A stretch of 37,521 nucleotides of DNA from CAXSDR01 sp964236445 (GTDB lineage Bacteria; Actinomycetota; Actinomycetes; Motilibacterales; Motilibacteraceae). Below are positions 10,079 through 19,108 of the stretch, in pieces (within the stretch, counting starts at the first letter, position 1; each line of letters starts with the position of its first letter). Location: NCBI GenBank assembly GCA_964236445.1, contig CAXSDR010000026.1, positions 1 through 37,521 on the forward strand, given 5' to 3'. A program made the translations under genes and the position numbers. The notes beneath the pieces are model-generated. The model was not told the origin of the DNA and searched no databases. It saw only the letters and a program-made list of their open reading frames with translations.

Positions 10079-10450
10079 GTGGTCCACGCCCTGGTGGTGA
10101 CGCTCATCAGCGCGTCGCTCCTGCTCGCCGCCGTCGCTGTGGTGCTCTTCCTGCTCGACCGCCCGGCGCCTTCGTCCTATCTCGCGGCGCTCGCGGGTCT
10201 CGAAGTGCTGCTGGCCGTGCAGGTGGTGGTCGGTCTGGGCAAGCTCGCCATCGGCGACCGGCCGGCCCAGCCATCTCAGTCCTGGGTCTTCGGCGGCTAT
10301 CTGCTCGGCTGCCTGCTCGTGCTGCCCGCTGCCGTGGCGTGGTCGCTCGCCGAGCGCAGCAAGTGGGGGACCGCCGTGCTCGCGCTCGGCGGGCTCGTGA
10401 TGGCCGTCGTCGTGCTGCGCATGCAGCAGGTATGGACCACCAGTGCCTGA
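10079..10450 (+). CDS. Small hypothetical integral membrane protein
   Basis: 123 residues with about four hydrophobic segments: LVVTLISASLLLAAVAVVLF, a second around ALAGLEVLLAVQVVVGL, GGYLLGCLLVLPAAVAWSL, and AVLALGGLVMAVVVL. I recognise no family with certainty; actinobacteria often carry such paired small membrane proteins. The GTG start lacks a ribosome site but sits 7 nt after TAGCGT, suggesting leaderless translation. It overlaps the next gene by 8 bp (GTGCCTGA), so the two are probably translationally coupled and work together. Confidence 0.7.
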   Translation: MVHALVVTLISASLLLAAVAVVLFLLDRPAPSSYLAALAGLEVLLAVQVVVGLGKLAIGDRPAQPSQSWVFGGYLLGCLLVLPAAVAWSLAERSKWGTAVLALGGLVMAVVVLRMQQVWTTSA

Positions 10451-10895
10451 GCTGTCCTCGCCGAGCCGCCCGACCGCCACCGGACCCGGGCGCCTACTGG
10501 TCGGGGTCTACGGCGTGTTCGCGCTGGCAGCGGTGTCGCGCGCGGCCGTGCAGCTCGCGACGAAGTTCTCCGACGCGCCGCTGGCCTATCTCCTCTCGGC
10601 TTTCTCGGGCGTCGTCTACGTCGTCGCCACGGTGGCTCTGGGGCGTGGCGACCGCACCTCCCAGCGGGTCGCGTTGGTGGCCTGCAGTGTCGAGCTGGCA
10701 GGGGTGCTGGCCGTGGGCACCGCCAGCGTCATCGACCGGGCAGCGTTCCCCGATTCCACAGTCTGGTCGGGGTACGGCATCGGCTACGGCTTCGTGCCGG
10801 TCGTGCTGCCCGTCGTCGGCTTGCTCTGGCTCCGGCGCGTAGGCCGACGGCAGGCCCCCCGCATCCGGAGCCCAGCTCATCGTCGTGCAGGCTGA
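10443..10895 (+). CDS. Small hypothetical integral membrane protein
   Basis: 150 residues with about four membrane segments (for example LLVGVYGVFALAAVSRAAVQL, YLLSAFSGVVYVVATVAL, and FVPVVLPVVGLLWL) and a basic C-terminal tail (RRVGRRQAPR). It starts at GTG 10443 inside the end of the preceding membrane-protein gene. No family is recognised with certainty. The overlap with its neighbour and their similar size and topology suggest a two-component membrane unit; this is inference only. Confidence 0.7.
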   Translation: MPELSSPSRPTATGPGRLLVGVYGVFALAAVSRAAVQLATKFSDAPLAYLLSAFSGVVYVVATVALGRGDRTSQRVALVACSVELAGVLAVGTASVIDRAAFPDSTVWSGYGIGYGFVPVVLPVVGLLWLRRVGRRQAPRIRSPAHRRAG

Positions 10896-10967
10896 ACGAG
10901 GAAGATCCGCCGGAATTGTGATCGGACGGCGCTAACACCGTGCGGTTGAGGCGCCGATACAAGGAGC

Positions 10968-12923
10968 ATGCTCTTGCGATCGCTACGCCTCTGCGCGGCC
11001 GCCCTCCCCGGCGTGCTCGCTGCCTCCGTCCTGGTCATCGTCGCCACCCCCGCGCATCAGGCGTCCGCCGCCGCCACGCCCCTGGGGTCCTTCTCCTGCG
11101 TCGGCTTCAACGGCCTGGACAACAGGCGGATGCTGCAGGCCGACGGTGAGCGTGAGCTCGTGCCGGTGGTCATGGCCGACGGCTTCAAGCTGCCGAACCA
11201 GCCGGTGCGCAAGGTCGGCAACGGCCGCGGTGACATCACGTGGAGCCAGCCGCGGCTCGGCATCTCTGCCGAGACGTGGCTCAACAGCCTCGAGTGGCTG
11301 GGCGCGCTGCTCTCCTCCGAGCGCAACTTCGCGCTGCCCGGCTCGGCGTGGCGTGACTGGACGCCGACCGAGCTCTCCCTGCACTACGCCCGCGCATCGG
11401 CGGTCACCCAGGACTGGCTCAAGGACAACGCCGGCTGGGAGAAGCTCGACCCGCGTGGGCCCAAGCACTCGCGCACCAGCGCCGCCGCCCACCGACTGAG
11501 CTTCCTGCTGTGCCTGCGGGCGAAGATCGGCGCACCTGCCTGGCTCGACACGGCCATCACCCAGCACGTGGACTTCCTGGTCGGGGACCCCCGACTGCGC
11601 GACACCCAGCGCTACAAGTTCGCGAACTGGAAGCCCGCTGCTGACTGGCCGCGATGGATGGGTCCCAACAACCTCGGCCTGGACCAGAGCGTCGCGGTCC
11701 TCGGAGCGGCCTGCAACCTCGGCCGCAGCGACTGGGCCACCGTCGCCCTGCGCCGGATCGACCTCAATGCGAAGGTCACGTTCGACAGCCAGGGGGCCAA
11801 CAACGAGCAGGCGCCGGGCTATGCGGCGTACGGCTATGGCCAGTGGCAGTCGACCCTGGAGCGGGTCAAGACATGCCTGCCCAACAAGAAGATCGACCTG
11901 GTCGACCGGCTGACGCGGGCCGTCGACTTCCTGACGCTCGCGGCGCGTCCCGATGGTGCGATCGAGGCCATCGGCGACACCAACCCGCAGCCGCAGACCA
12001 TTCCGGGAACCACTGCGGAGTTCGCGGCGACGCAGGGCAAGAAGGGGCCACGCCCCACTCTGACCTCGGGCATCTTCAATGCCAGCAACGGGGGCTACGC
12101 GTTCGGCCACAGCGGCTGGGGCAGCGAGACGAGGTCGTTCCTGCAGGAGACCTACTACTCCCTGCGCTGGGGCAAGGGCCGGCTGGTGCACGGTCACAAC
12201 GACCACATGTCGCTGACCTACTGGGCTCGCGGGCACCAGGTGCTCGCCGACCCGGGCCACGTCGGCTATGACGACACGCCTTACCGCTGGTGGCTGCGCA
12301 CACCCGCCGCGCACAGCGTGCTGACCGCGTCGGCACCGTTCGACTACGCGGTGCCCACTGCACTGGTCTCGAGTTCGACGAGCGAGACCGGTGACTCCTA
12401 CGTGCTGTCCGATGTCGGCGCCTACGCCGGCGTCACCCGACAGCGCAGCGTCCTCGTGGTCGATGACGCCACGGAGCCCGATGTCATGATCGTCCTCGAC
12501 AAAGCCACGTCCGGCACGCGCCACAGCTATGACCAGCTGTGGCACCTCGGGCCGGAGTGGGCCACTGCGGTGCAGGGCACCGAGGTGCTCGCCACATCGG
12601 GCGATACGGCCGTGCACGTCATGGGCGTGCCGCTGGCCGGGGCAGCCGCGGCCACGCCGACCGTGGTCAAGGGCCTCGCCTCCGGGACCAGCTTCCAGGG
12701 CTGGGTCTCGCCGGCACTGGGCCAGCGGGTCGCCGCTCCCACGGTGTCCTTCCCGCTCAGCGGCACCAACGTGAGCGCGCTCACCGTGATCGTCCCGACC
12801 GATGTCGTCTCAGCAGTCTCCGCGACTGCTGTGACCGAAGGTTCCGGGCTGCGCATCACGGTCACCGTCGGCGACCGCACGGTGTCGGCGTTCGCCGAGG
12901 CGACCGGCGTACTCCACCGCTGA
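10968..12923 (+). CDS. Secreted heparinase II/III-like protein (polysaccharide lyase-like)
   Basis: 651 residues with a Sec signal peptide (basic MLLRSLRL start, hydrophobic 9-27, probable cleavage after ASA34). The central part (about 90-340) looks like the alpha-helical toroid of alginate-lyase/heparinase folds, with an asparagine/glutamine-rich stretch (SQGANNEQAPGYAAYGYGQW). The hallmark HGHNDHMSLTYWARGHQVL, followed by DPGHVGYDDTPYRWW and AAHSVL, matches the heparinase II/III beta-sandwich domain. The protein is therefore expected to act on acidic polysaccharides outside the cell, by beta-elimination. The natural substrate is unknown. ATG 10968 follows AAGGAG (10961-10966). No transporter or other lyase accompanies it. 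Confidence 0.82.
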   Translation: MLLRSLRLCAAALPGVLAASVLVIVATPAHQASAAATPLGSFSCVGFNGLDNRRMLQADGERELVPVVMADGFKLPNQPVRKVGNGRGDITWSQPRLGISAETWLNSLEWLGALLSSERNFALPGSAWRDWTPTELSLHYARASAVTQDWLKDNAGWEKLDPRGPKHSRTSAAAHRLSFLLCLRAKIGAPAWLDTAITQHVDFLVGDPRLRDTQRYKFANWKPAADWPRWMGPNNLGLDQSVAVLGAACNLGRSDWATVALRRIDLNAKVTFDSQGANNEQAPGYAAYGYGQWQSTLERVKTCLPNKKIDLVDRLTRAVDFLTLAARPDGAIEAIGDTNPQPQTIPGTTAEFAATQGKKGPRPTLTSGIFNASNGGYAFGHSGWGSETRSFLQETYYSLRWGKGRLVHGHNDHMSLTYWARGHQVLADPGHVGYDDTPYRWWLRTPAAHSVLTASAPFDYAVPTALVSSSTSETGDSYVLSDVGAYAGVTRQRSVLVVDDATEPDVMIVLDKATSGTRHSYDQLWHLGPEWATAVQGTEVLATSGDTAVHVMGVPLAGAAAATPTVVKGLASGTSFQGWVSPALGQRVAAPTVSFPLSGTNVSALTVIVPTDVVSAVSATAVTEGSGLRITVTVGDRTVSAFAEATGVLHR

Positions 12924-12952
12924 GCGACACGTTCGTTCGCCGGACCGCGCTG

Positions 12953-12964
12953 GTGCCTCGGCAC
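12953..12964. promoter_or_regulatory. Palindrome abutting a -10 element (possible operator)
   Basis: GTGCC-TC-GGCAC is a perfect 5-bp inverted repeat directly upstream of the TAGCGT hexamer at 12965. It occupies the promoter spacer of the SpoIIE-domain gene, a position where a repressor would block transcription. It is short enough to occur by chance. Confidence 0.25.
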
Positions 12965-12970
12965 TAGCGT
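12965..12970 (+). promoter_or_regulatory. Putative -10 element (TAGCGT), leaderless type
   Basis: Seven nucleotides separate TAGCGT from the GTG at 12978, the same spacing as at 10066 and 18713. It favours 12978 (or the next codon, GTG 12981) as the start over GTG 12969, which lies inside the hexamer. Confidence 0.4.
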
Positions 12971-12977
12971 GTGCCCG

Positions 12978-14987
12978 GTGGTGAGATCGCAGGAGCCGGC
13001 GCTGAGCTCACCACGTGCTGTGCGCACGCTGCTCGACAGCGCACCCGTGGCGATGCTGGTGCTCGATCTGCAGGGGCGGGTGACCGCGTGCAACTCCCTC
13101 GCCGAGCGACTCCTGCGCACGACGCAGGCCGACCGGCTGGGCAGCCCCGCGGCAGACGGTCAGGAGAGCCGGCTCGTAGGTCTGCTGGATCGGCTGCTCG
13201 GTGGCCACCCTGTCGCGGCCGAGCTGCTCACCATCGTCGGGGACGGCGCCCGCCTGACCGTGTCGTGGCGCGGCGAGCCGCTTCGCGACGAGGCCGGCGC
13301 CGTCACCGGTGCCGTCCTCGTGGCCGAGGAGGCGCGGGCACGCCGCGAGGCGCGGCAGGACGTGGCGGTGGTCGACGCCCTGTTCCGCCAGGCGCCGGTG
13401 GGTCTGTGTGTGTTCGACACGGTGGGCCGCATCTCGCGCGTCAACCGGCGCATGGCCGAGGTCAGCGGGCAGCCGCCCGGCGCGCATCGTGGCCGCAACC
13501 TCACCGAGCTGGTGGCCAACGGCGGCGATGTGCTGACCGAGCTCGTCCACCATGTGCTGCGCACCGGTGAGCCGGTCATCGACACGCAGGTGGTGGGCGT
13601 CGACGGCCGGCTGTGGCTCGCCTCGATGTTCCGGCTCGAGCACGCCGGTCATCCGGTCGGTGCCGGCTGCGTCGTGCACGAGGTGACCGGCCAGCGTCGC
13701 GCTGAGCTCGCCCGGCGGGCAGCGGCTCGGCGTCTCGCGTTCCTCGCCGAAGCCGGCACGAGCCTGTCCGAGTCGCTCGACCCAGATGTCGTCGTGGCGA
13801 CCTTCTGCAGGCTGCTCGTGGCCGGCTTCGGCGACCACGCCGTTGTCGACGTGCGCGACGACGGCGGTGCGTTCCGGCGTCGGGCGGCCGTGCACGCCGA
13901 TGGCATCGCGATCGACGCCCGCGCCGTGCGCCCGCAGGGTCGCAGCGCCAGCTATGCCCCCGAGCATCCGATCCGGCGAGCGGTCGACACAGCAGAAGTG
14001 CAGTTCTGCCTCGATATTGCTGCCGAGCCCGACTTCTTCCCGCCGGGCAACGACACCCGCTTCATGAGCGACCTGTCCGTGACCAGCGCCGTGATCGTGC
14101 CGCTGGTGGTCGCCGGGCGGGTCATCGGCGTCCTCACGGTCATGCACAGCATCAGCCGGCGCCACCACACCCTCGACGACGTCGACGTGATCCGCGACCT
14201 CGCAGGCCGGGCGGCGAGCGCGATGTTCAATGCGCTGAGCTTCGAGCAGCAGCGCTCGGCGGCTCTGGCCCTGCAGCGCAGCCTGCTGCCGCAGATGGTC
14301 GAGGCGGTGGACGGCGTCGAGGTCGCCTGGCGCTATGTCCCGGGGGCCGAGGGCACGGAGGTCGGAGGCGACTGGGTCGACGTGTTCGCCCTGCCCGACG
14401 GCCGCGTCGCGATCGTCGTCGGCGACGTGATGGGGCGCGGACTGCACGCCGCCGCTGTCATGGGCCAGCTGCGCACGGCCGTACGCGTGCTGGCGCCCGG
14501 GTCGCAGTCGCCCGGCGAGCTCATGACGCGGCTGTCCGCGCTCGTGGCGGGACTGCCGGGGGAGGAGCTCGCGACGTGCGTCGTCGCGCTGTTCGACGCG
14601 GGTCGCAGCCGGCTCATGCTCAGCAACGCGGGGCACGTCCCGCCCCTGCTGAGCGACCGCGCCGGCCGCCCGATGCCGATCACGCAGACAGCGGGCGTGC
14701 CGCTGGGGGTGAGCGCGGACTGGCACTATGAAGACGTCGAGATCGCCTTCCCGATCGGCATGGGCATCGCGCTCTACACCGACGGTCTGGTGGAGTCTGC
14801 GACGCAGGACATCGACACCGGCATCGACCTCGTCGCCCAGTCGCTGTCGGGGCCGTGGGACGACCTGGAGGCGCTGGCCGAACGCGTGCTCGACGCGGGT
14901 GTGCGCCACGCCCAGGGATTCGGTGACGACGTGGCCGTGCTGCTCGTGCGGGCCCAGGCACCGTCGCCCCGGCGCGGGCCCTGCTGA
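12978..14987 (+). CDS. PAS-PAS-GAF-SpoIIE (PP2C-type) serine phosphatase
   Basis: 669-residue signalling phosphatase of the RsbU/SpoIIE type, which in known systems dephosphorylates an anti-anti-sigma factor and so releases a sigma factor. Domains: PAS at about 15-120 (AMLVLDLQGRVTACNSLAERLL), a second PAS at 130-235 (GLCVFDTVGRISRVNRRMAEVSG), GAF at about 255-405, a linker helix (QQRSAALALQRSLLPQ, typical before SpoIIE), and the SpoIIE domain to the end. The last has metal-binding aspartates in EVGGDWVDVF and VVGDVMGRG, LSNAGHVPPLL and GFGDDVAVLLV. The usual partner, an RsbW-like ATPase domain, follows at once but one frame away (see the 15047-15304 entry). Together they look like one protein split by a shift. 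The start is uncertain among GTG 12969, 12978 and 12981. Confidence 0.88.
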   Translation: MVRSQEPALSSPRAVRTLLDSAPVAMLVLDLQGRVTACNSLAERLLRTTQADRLGSPAADGQESRLVGLLDRLLGGHPVAAELLTIVGDGARLTVSWRGEPLRDEAGAVTGAVLVAEEARARREARQDVAVVDALFRQAPVGLCVFDTVGRISRVNRRMAEVSGQPPGAHRGRNLTELVANGGDVLTELVHHVLRTGEPVIDTQVVGVDGRLWLASMFRLEHAGHPVGAGCVVHEVTGQRRAELARRAAARRLAFLAEAGTSLSESLDPDVVVATFCRLLVAGFGDHAVVDVRDDGGAFRRRAAVHADGIAIDARAVRPQGRSASYAPEHPIRRAVDTAEVQFCLDIAAEPDFFPPGNDTRFMSDLSVTSAVIVPLVVAGRVIGVLTVMHSISRRHHTLDDVDVIRDLAGRAASAMFNALSFEQQRSAALALQRSLLPQMVEAVDGVEVAWRYVPGAEGTEVGGDWVDVFALPDGRVAIVVGDVMGRGLHAAAVMGQLRTAVRVLAPGSQSPGELMTRLSALVAGLPGEELATCVVALFDAGRSRLMLSNAGHVPPLLSDRAGRPMPITQTAGVPLGVSADWHYEDVEIAFPIGMGIALYTDGLVESATQDIDTGIDLVAQSLSGPWDDLEALAERVLDAGVRHAQGFGDDVAVLLVRAQAPSPRRGPC

Positions 14988-15046
14988 CCTGGGCGCTGAC
15001 GCTGTGGGGCCTCGACGGCGAGGCCGTCCGGTTCGCCGCCGAGCTG

Positions 15047-15304
15047 ATGCTCAGCGAAGTCGTCACGAACGCCCTGCGTTATGCACCCGAAGGCATCGAG
15101 GTGCTCATCCGGCGGGGCACGAAGGCCCTGTTCGTCGAGGTGGTGGACGCCGACGCGCGTCTTCCGCGCCTGTGCAATGCGGCTGCCGACGACGAGGGCG
15201 GGCGTGGGCTGGCCCTCGTGCATGCGCTGTCGTCGTCATGGGGTGCGAGACCGCTGCCCGAGGGCAAGGTCGTGTGGTTCACGCTGGATCTCGACGAAGG
15301 CTGA
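15047..15304 (+). CDS. RsbW-like HATPase domain (anti-sigma kinase), frame-shifted from the upstream phosphatase
   Basis: GHKL ATPase domain of the anti-sigma-factor kinase type. N-box residues are in LSEVVTNALRYAPEG, and the G1/G2 region reads VEVVDADARLPRL then GRGLALVHALSSSWG. The same frame is open from 14927. It already encodes the expected first helix (ARALLTWALTLWGLDGEAV) before the ATG 15047 given here, but that part has no ATG, GTG or TTG. The domain therefore most likely belongs to the C-terminus of the SpoIIE protein, whose frame overlaps it at 14927-14987, and a one-base deletion or a -1 shift separates them. Translation from ATG 15047 alone would lose helix 1. It overlaps the convergent minus-strand gene by 26 bp. 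Confidence 0.7.
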   Translation: MLSEVVTNALRYAPEGIEVLIRRGTKALFVEVVDADARLPRLCNAAADDEGGRGLALVHALSSSWGARPLPEGKVVWFTLDLDEG

Positions 15305-16238
15305 GCACAGGCACGTCTGGCAGCCCCGCCACTGTCGTACGCTCCACGCCGTCGTCCAGCACAACCAGTCCTATGTCGTCGATCTGGGTGGGTTCCAGGT
15401 GCTGCCCTGCGGGACAGAACCTAAATTCAGGAATTGCAAGGGCTTCTTCCGACATCGCACGTGCGTCGCGCTCAGTCGGCGCTCGAGCCACGGACGGCGA
15501 GGTCTTCGCCGTCGCCCGGGGCGGCAGGGCCTCGCCGCACGGGGCCGTTGCGGTCGGGGACAGCGGGTCGCCGGGCGTCACCCACAGCGTCATGCCGGGC
15601 GTGCAGAGGCCCGCGAGCAGGCCGGCGGTCGTGGCGCCGCCGCCGGCCGGCAGGCGCAGCTCGCGGTCGCAGCCGGAGACGACGGCAGCGACGGCCGCAG
15701 CCTGCTCGTCACGGGCCCGTTCGTGCCCTAGCAGGGCCACTGCGGCGGCGAGCGGCAGGGGCTCGTGCCCTGCCCGACGCAGCGGCCAACGGGGGAAGGT
15801 CGCCGTCGGCCAGACGTAGGGGAGGTCGTCGGGGACGTCGGGAAAGCGCTCCCGATAGAACGCAGGATCCTTGCGCACGAGCGCCGACCGGTGGCTCACG
15901 TGGAAGGCATCCAGGCCGAGCCAGGGCGGCAGCTGGCCTTGACGGTGCAGGTCGTGCCAGTGCGGCACGCGGCCACCGGTGAACTCCAACAGCGACGCAC
16001 GGGTGCCGTCGGCATGACCACGCCGCTCCCAGGCGTCGCACGTCGCGAGCCCGTAAGCCACCAGTGCGGGCAGGAAGCCGCGCCACATCCGCGTCGCCGG
16101 GTGGTTCTTCCAGCCGTACGTCGGCCACGTCAGCGCCCGGAGCACCTGGAACGTCTCGACGCGCTGCTTGCCGAGCCTGCGGTCATCGAGCACCTCGGCG
16201 CTGGCCACGAAGTCGGGGTAGGGCAGGAAGGTCTGCAT
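15279..16238 (-). CDS. MSMEG_6728-type protein (possible pyrimidine-dimer glycosylase-like)
   Basis: 319 residues. The N-terminal half has the conserved block MQTFLPYPDF, then SAEVLDDRRLGKQRVE, QVLRALTWPTYGW, NHPATRMWRGF and, further on, SHRSALVRKDPAFYRERFPDVPDDLPYVWP. This defines actinobacterial MSMEG_6728-like proteins, which I recall being related to pyrimidine-dimer DNA glycosylases; I am not certain of that link. The C-terminal ~130 residues are alanine/proline-rich and show no motif I recognise. ATG 16238 is the natural start, since the family motif begins there. It is convergent with, and overlaps, the end of the ATPase-domain reading frame. It is divergent from the malic enzyme gene. 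Confidence 0.75.
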   Translation of the reverse strand: MQTFLPYPDFVASAEVLDDRRLGKQRVETFQVLRALTWPTYGWKNHPATRMWRGFLPALVAYGLATCDAWERRGHADGTRASLLEFTGGRVPHWHDLHRQGQLPPWLGLDAFHVSHRSALVRKDPAFYRERFPDVPDDLPYVWPTATFPRWPLRRAGHEPLPLAAAVALLGHERARDEQAAAVAAVVSGCDRELRLPAGGGATTAGLLAGLCTPGMTLWVTPGDPLSPTATAPCGEALPPRATAKTSPSVARAPTERDARAMSEEALAIPEFRFCPAGQHLEPTQIDDIGLVVLDDGVERTTVAGLPDVPVLSLRRDPA

Positions 16239-16323
16239 CGCTGCTGGTTCTGCCGTCCGGACCTTGGGGGCAAACCTGCGCGGGTTCCCGCAGCGCCGAG
16301 ACCGACGATGACACGATGCGGGG

Positions 16324-17804
<1,481 letters not shown>

Positions 17805-17808
<4 letters not shown>

Positions 17809-18167
17809 CTCCGCGAGACCGTTGGCGCGCGGCTTTCCTGGCCTCGGTCCTGGTGCAGCTGGTCGTGCTCTACGCGCCGCGTGCACCGTCGACGGGCGGG
17901 GTGCCCGGAGTCGACAAGGTGATTCACGCAACGGTCTTCGGTGCCGTCGCCTTCACGGCTCTGCGTTCGGGCTTCGCACCGCGATGGGTCGCGCTCGTCC
18001 TGGTGCTGCACGCCGGCATCAGCGAGACCCTTCAGGCCACGGTCCTGCCCCACCGCGACGGCGACTGGCGCGACGCTGCGGCCGACTGCGCCGGGATTGC
18101 GCTGGGCTGTGCACTGGCCGGCCTGCACCGCAGCCGGGAGGAGGTGGGTGCGTGGCACCGTCCCTGA
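17805..18167 (+). CDS. VanZ-like membrane protein
   Basis: 120 residues with three to four hydrophobic segments. DKVIHATVFGAVAFTAL matches the VanZ-type (D-K-x-x-H) signature. A second conserved block, ISETLQATVLPHRDGDWRD, precedes the last membrane helix (AAADCAGIALGCALAGL). VanZ-like proteins are small membrane proteins of unclear role, first known from a teicoplanin-resistance locus. The ATG overlaps the malic enzyme stop (ATGA), and its own end overlaps the start of the YqgE gene by 16 bp, so the three genes form an operon. Confidence 0.8.
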
Positions 18168-18715
18168 GCGGGCGGCTGCTCGTGGCGGCGCCACAGCTTC
18201 ACGGCTCGGCCTTCGCCAGAGCCGTGATCCTGATGCTCGACCACGCGGCCACAGGCGCGCTCGGCGTCGTCCTGAACCGGCCGTCGGACCTGCCCGTTCG
18301 CGAGGTGCTCCCCGCCTGGGGAGGCTCCGTCACCGGAGATCCGGTCGTGTTCGAGGGTGGTCCCGTCGACGCCACCAGCGCGCTGGCTCTCGCCACGGTG
18401 GGTCCGGCAGCCGCTGAGCAGGCGCCGCTCGGCTGGCGCCCGGTCGCCGGCCTGCTCGGGCTGGTCGACCTCGATGCACCGGTCGAGCTGCTGTGCGAGC
18501 AGCTCACCGCGATGCGCGTGTTCGCGGGCTATGCCGGCTGGTCCGGGCAGCAGCTGGAAGCCGAGCTCGCCGACGGCTCGTGGTATGTCGTGGCCGCCGA
18601 GTCGGCCGACGTGTTCAGCACCACCCCCGCGTCGCTCTGGCGCACGGTGCTGCGCCGCCAACCTGGTCCGATCTCGTTGCTCTCGACCTATCCCGACGAT
18701 CCGAGCCTCAATTAG
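18152..18715 (+). CDS. YqgE/AlgH family protein (DUF179)
   Basis: 187 residues of a widely conserved cytoplasmic family of unknown molecular function. Clear family blocks are GRLLVAAPQLHGSAFARAVI, LGVVLNRPS, VVFEGGPVD, and VFAGYAGWSGQQLEAEL, followed by SWYVVAA. The GTG at 18152 is preferred because GGGAGGAGG (18136-18144) lies 7 nt before it and the family motif begins within ten residues. The coding end reads AAT TAG, and this TAG is part of the TAGCAT hexamer in front of the DUF3039 gene. Confidence 0.9.
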   Translation: MAPSLSGRLLVAAPQLHGSAFARAVILMLDHAATGALGVVLNRPSDLPVREVLPAWGGSVTGDPVVFEGGPVDATSALALATVGPAAAEQAPLGWRPVAGLLGLVDLDAPVELLCEQLTAMRVFAGYAGWSGQQLEAELADGSWYVVAAESADVFSTTPASLWRTVLRRQPGPISLLSTYPDDPSLN

Positions 18716-18718
18716 CAT
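18713..18718 (+). promoter_or_regulatory. Putative -10 element (TAGCAT), leaderless type, overlapping a stop codon
   Basis: TAGCAT is followed by 7 nt and the ATG at 18726. Its TAG is the stop codon of the upstream YqgE gene. The intervening CAGGGTC contains only a weak ribosome-site match. Confidence 0.4.
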
Positions 18719-18725
18719 CAGGGTC

Positions 18726-19043
18726 ATGGCGACGTTCGAGACAGCTCAGCAGCGCGGGTCCGGCGGCCTCGGGAACATCGGCGGGGGCACCGACACCCTG
18801 CTCGAGCAGGATGTCCAGACGACGCCGAAGACCAGCCACGGTGACGGCGACCACGAACGCTTCTCTCACTACGCGCCCAAGGCCAAGATCATGGAGGCCA
18901 TGATCAACGGCACACCCATCACCGCCCTCTGCGGCAAGGTGTGGGTGCCGAGCCGTGACCCCAAGCGGTTCCCGGTGTGCCCGACGTGCAAGGAGATCTA
19001 CGAGACGATCCCGCCGGGCAGGTCGGGCGGCGGCGACGATTAG
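18726..19043 (+). CDS. DUF3039 family protein
   Basis: 105 residues. The conserved core is HYAPKAKIMEAMINGTPITALCGKVWVP, with C-terminal DPKRFPVCPTCKEIYE. C..CxxC cysteines suggest a small zinc-binding site. The family is nearly confined to Actinobacteria and its function is unknown. It is often found near a DEAD/DEAH-type helicase like the one at 22611, here separated by two carbohydrate genes. The glycine-rich N-terminus (GSGGLGNIGGGTD) looks disordered. Confidence 0.88.
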   Translation: MATFETAQQRGSGGLGNIGGGTDTLLEQDVQTTPKTSHGDGDHERFSHYAPKAKIMEAMINGTPITALCGKVWVPSRDPKRFPVCPTCKEIYETIPPGRSGGGDD

Positions 19044-19108
19044 TCGGACGCGGTCGTGATCACCCGGCTCGAAGGGCGACGTCAGATGTCACAGCAGGAA
19101 GCCGGTCG

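Noticed and set aside
7849..10107. A 752-residue open frame on the minus strand
   Set aside because: It lies opposite the phosphofructokinase, DUF4126 and aldose epimerase genes, is rich in Arg/Asp/His as expected for an antisense frame in high-GC DNA, and shows no motifs.
13008..14909. A 633-residue minus-strand open frame opposite the SpoIIE-domain gene
   Set aside because: Antisense shadow of a gene with clear PAS, GAF and SpoIIE motifs; composition is typical of a mirror frame.
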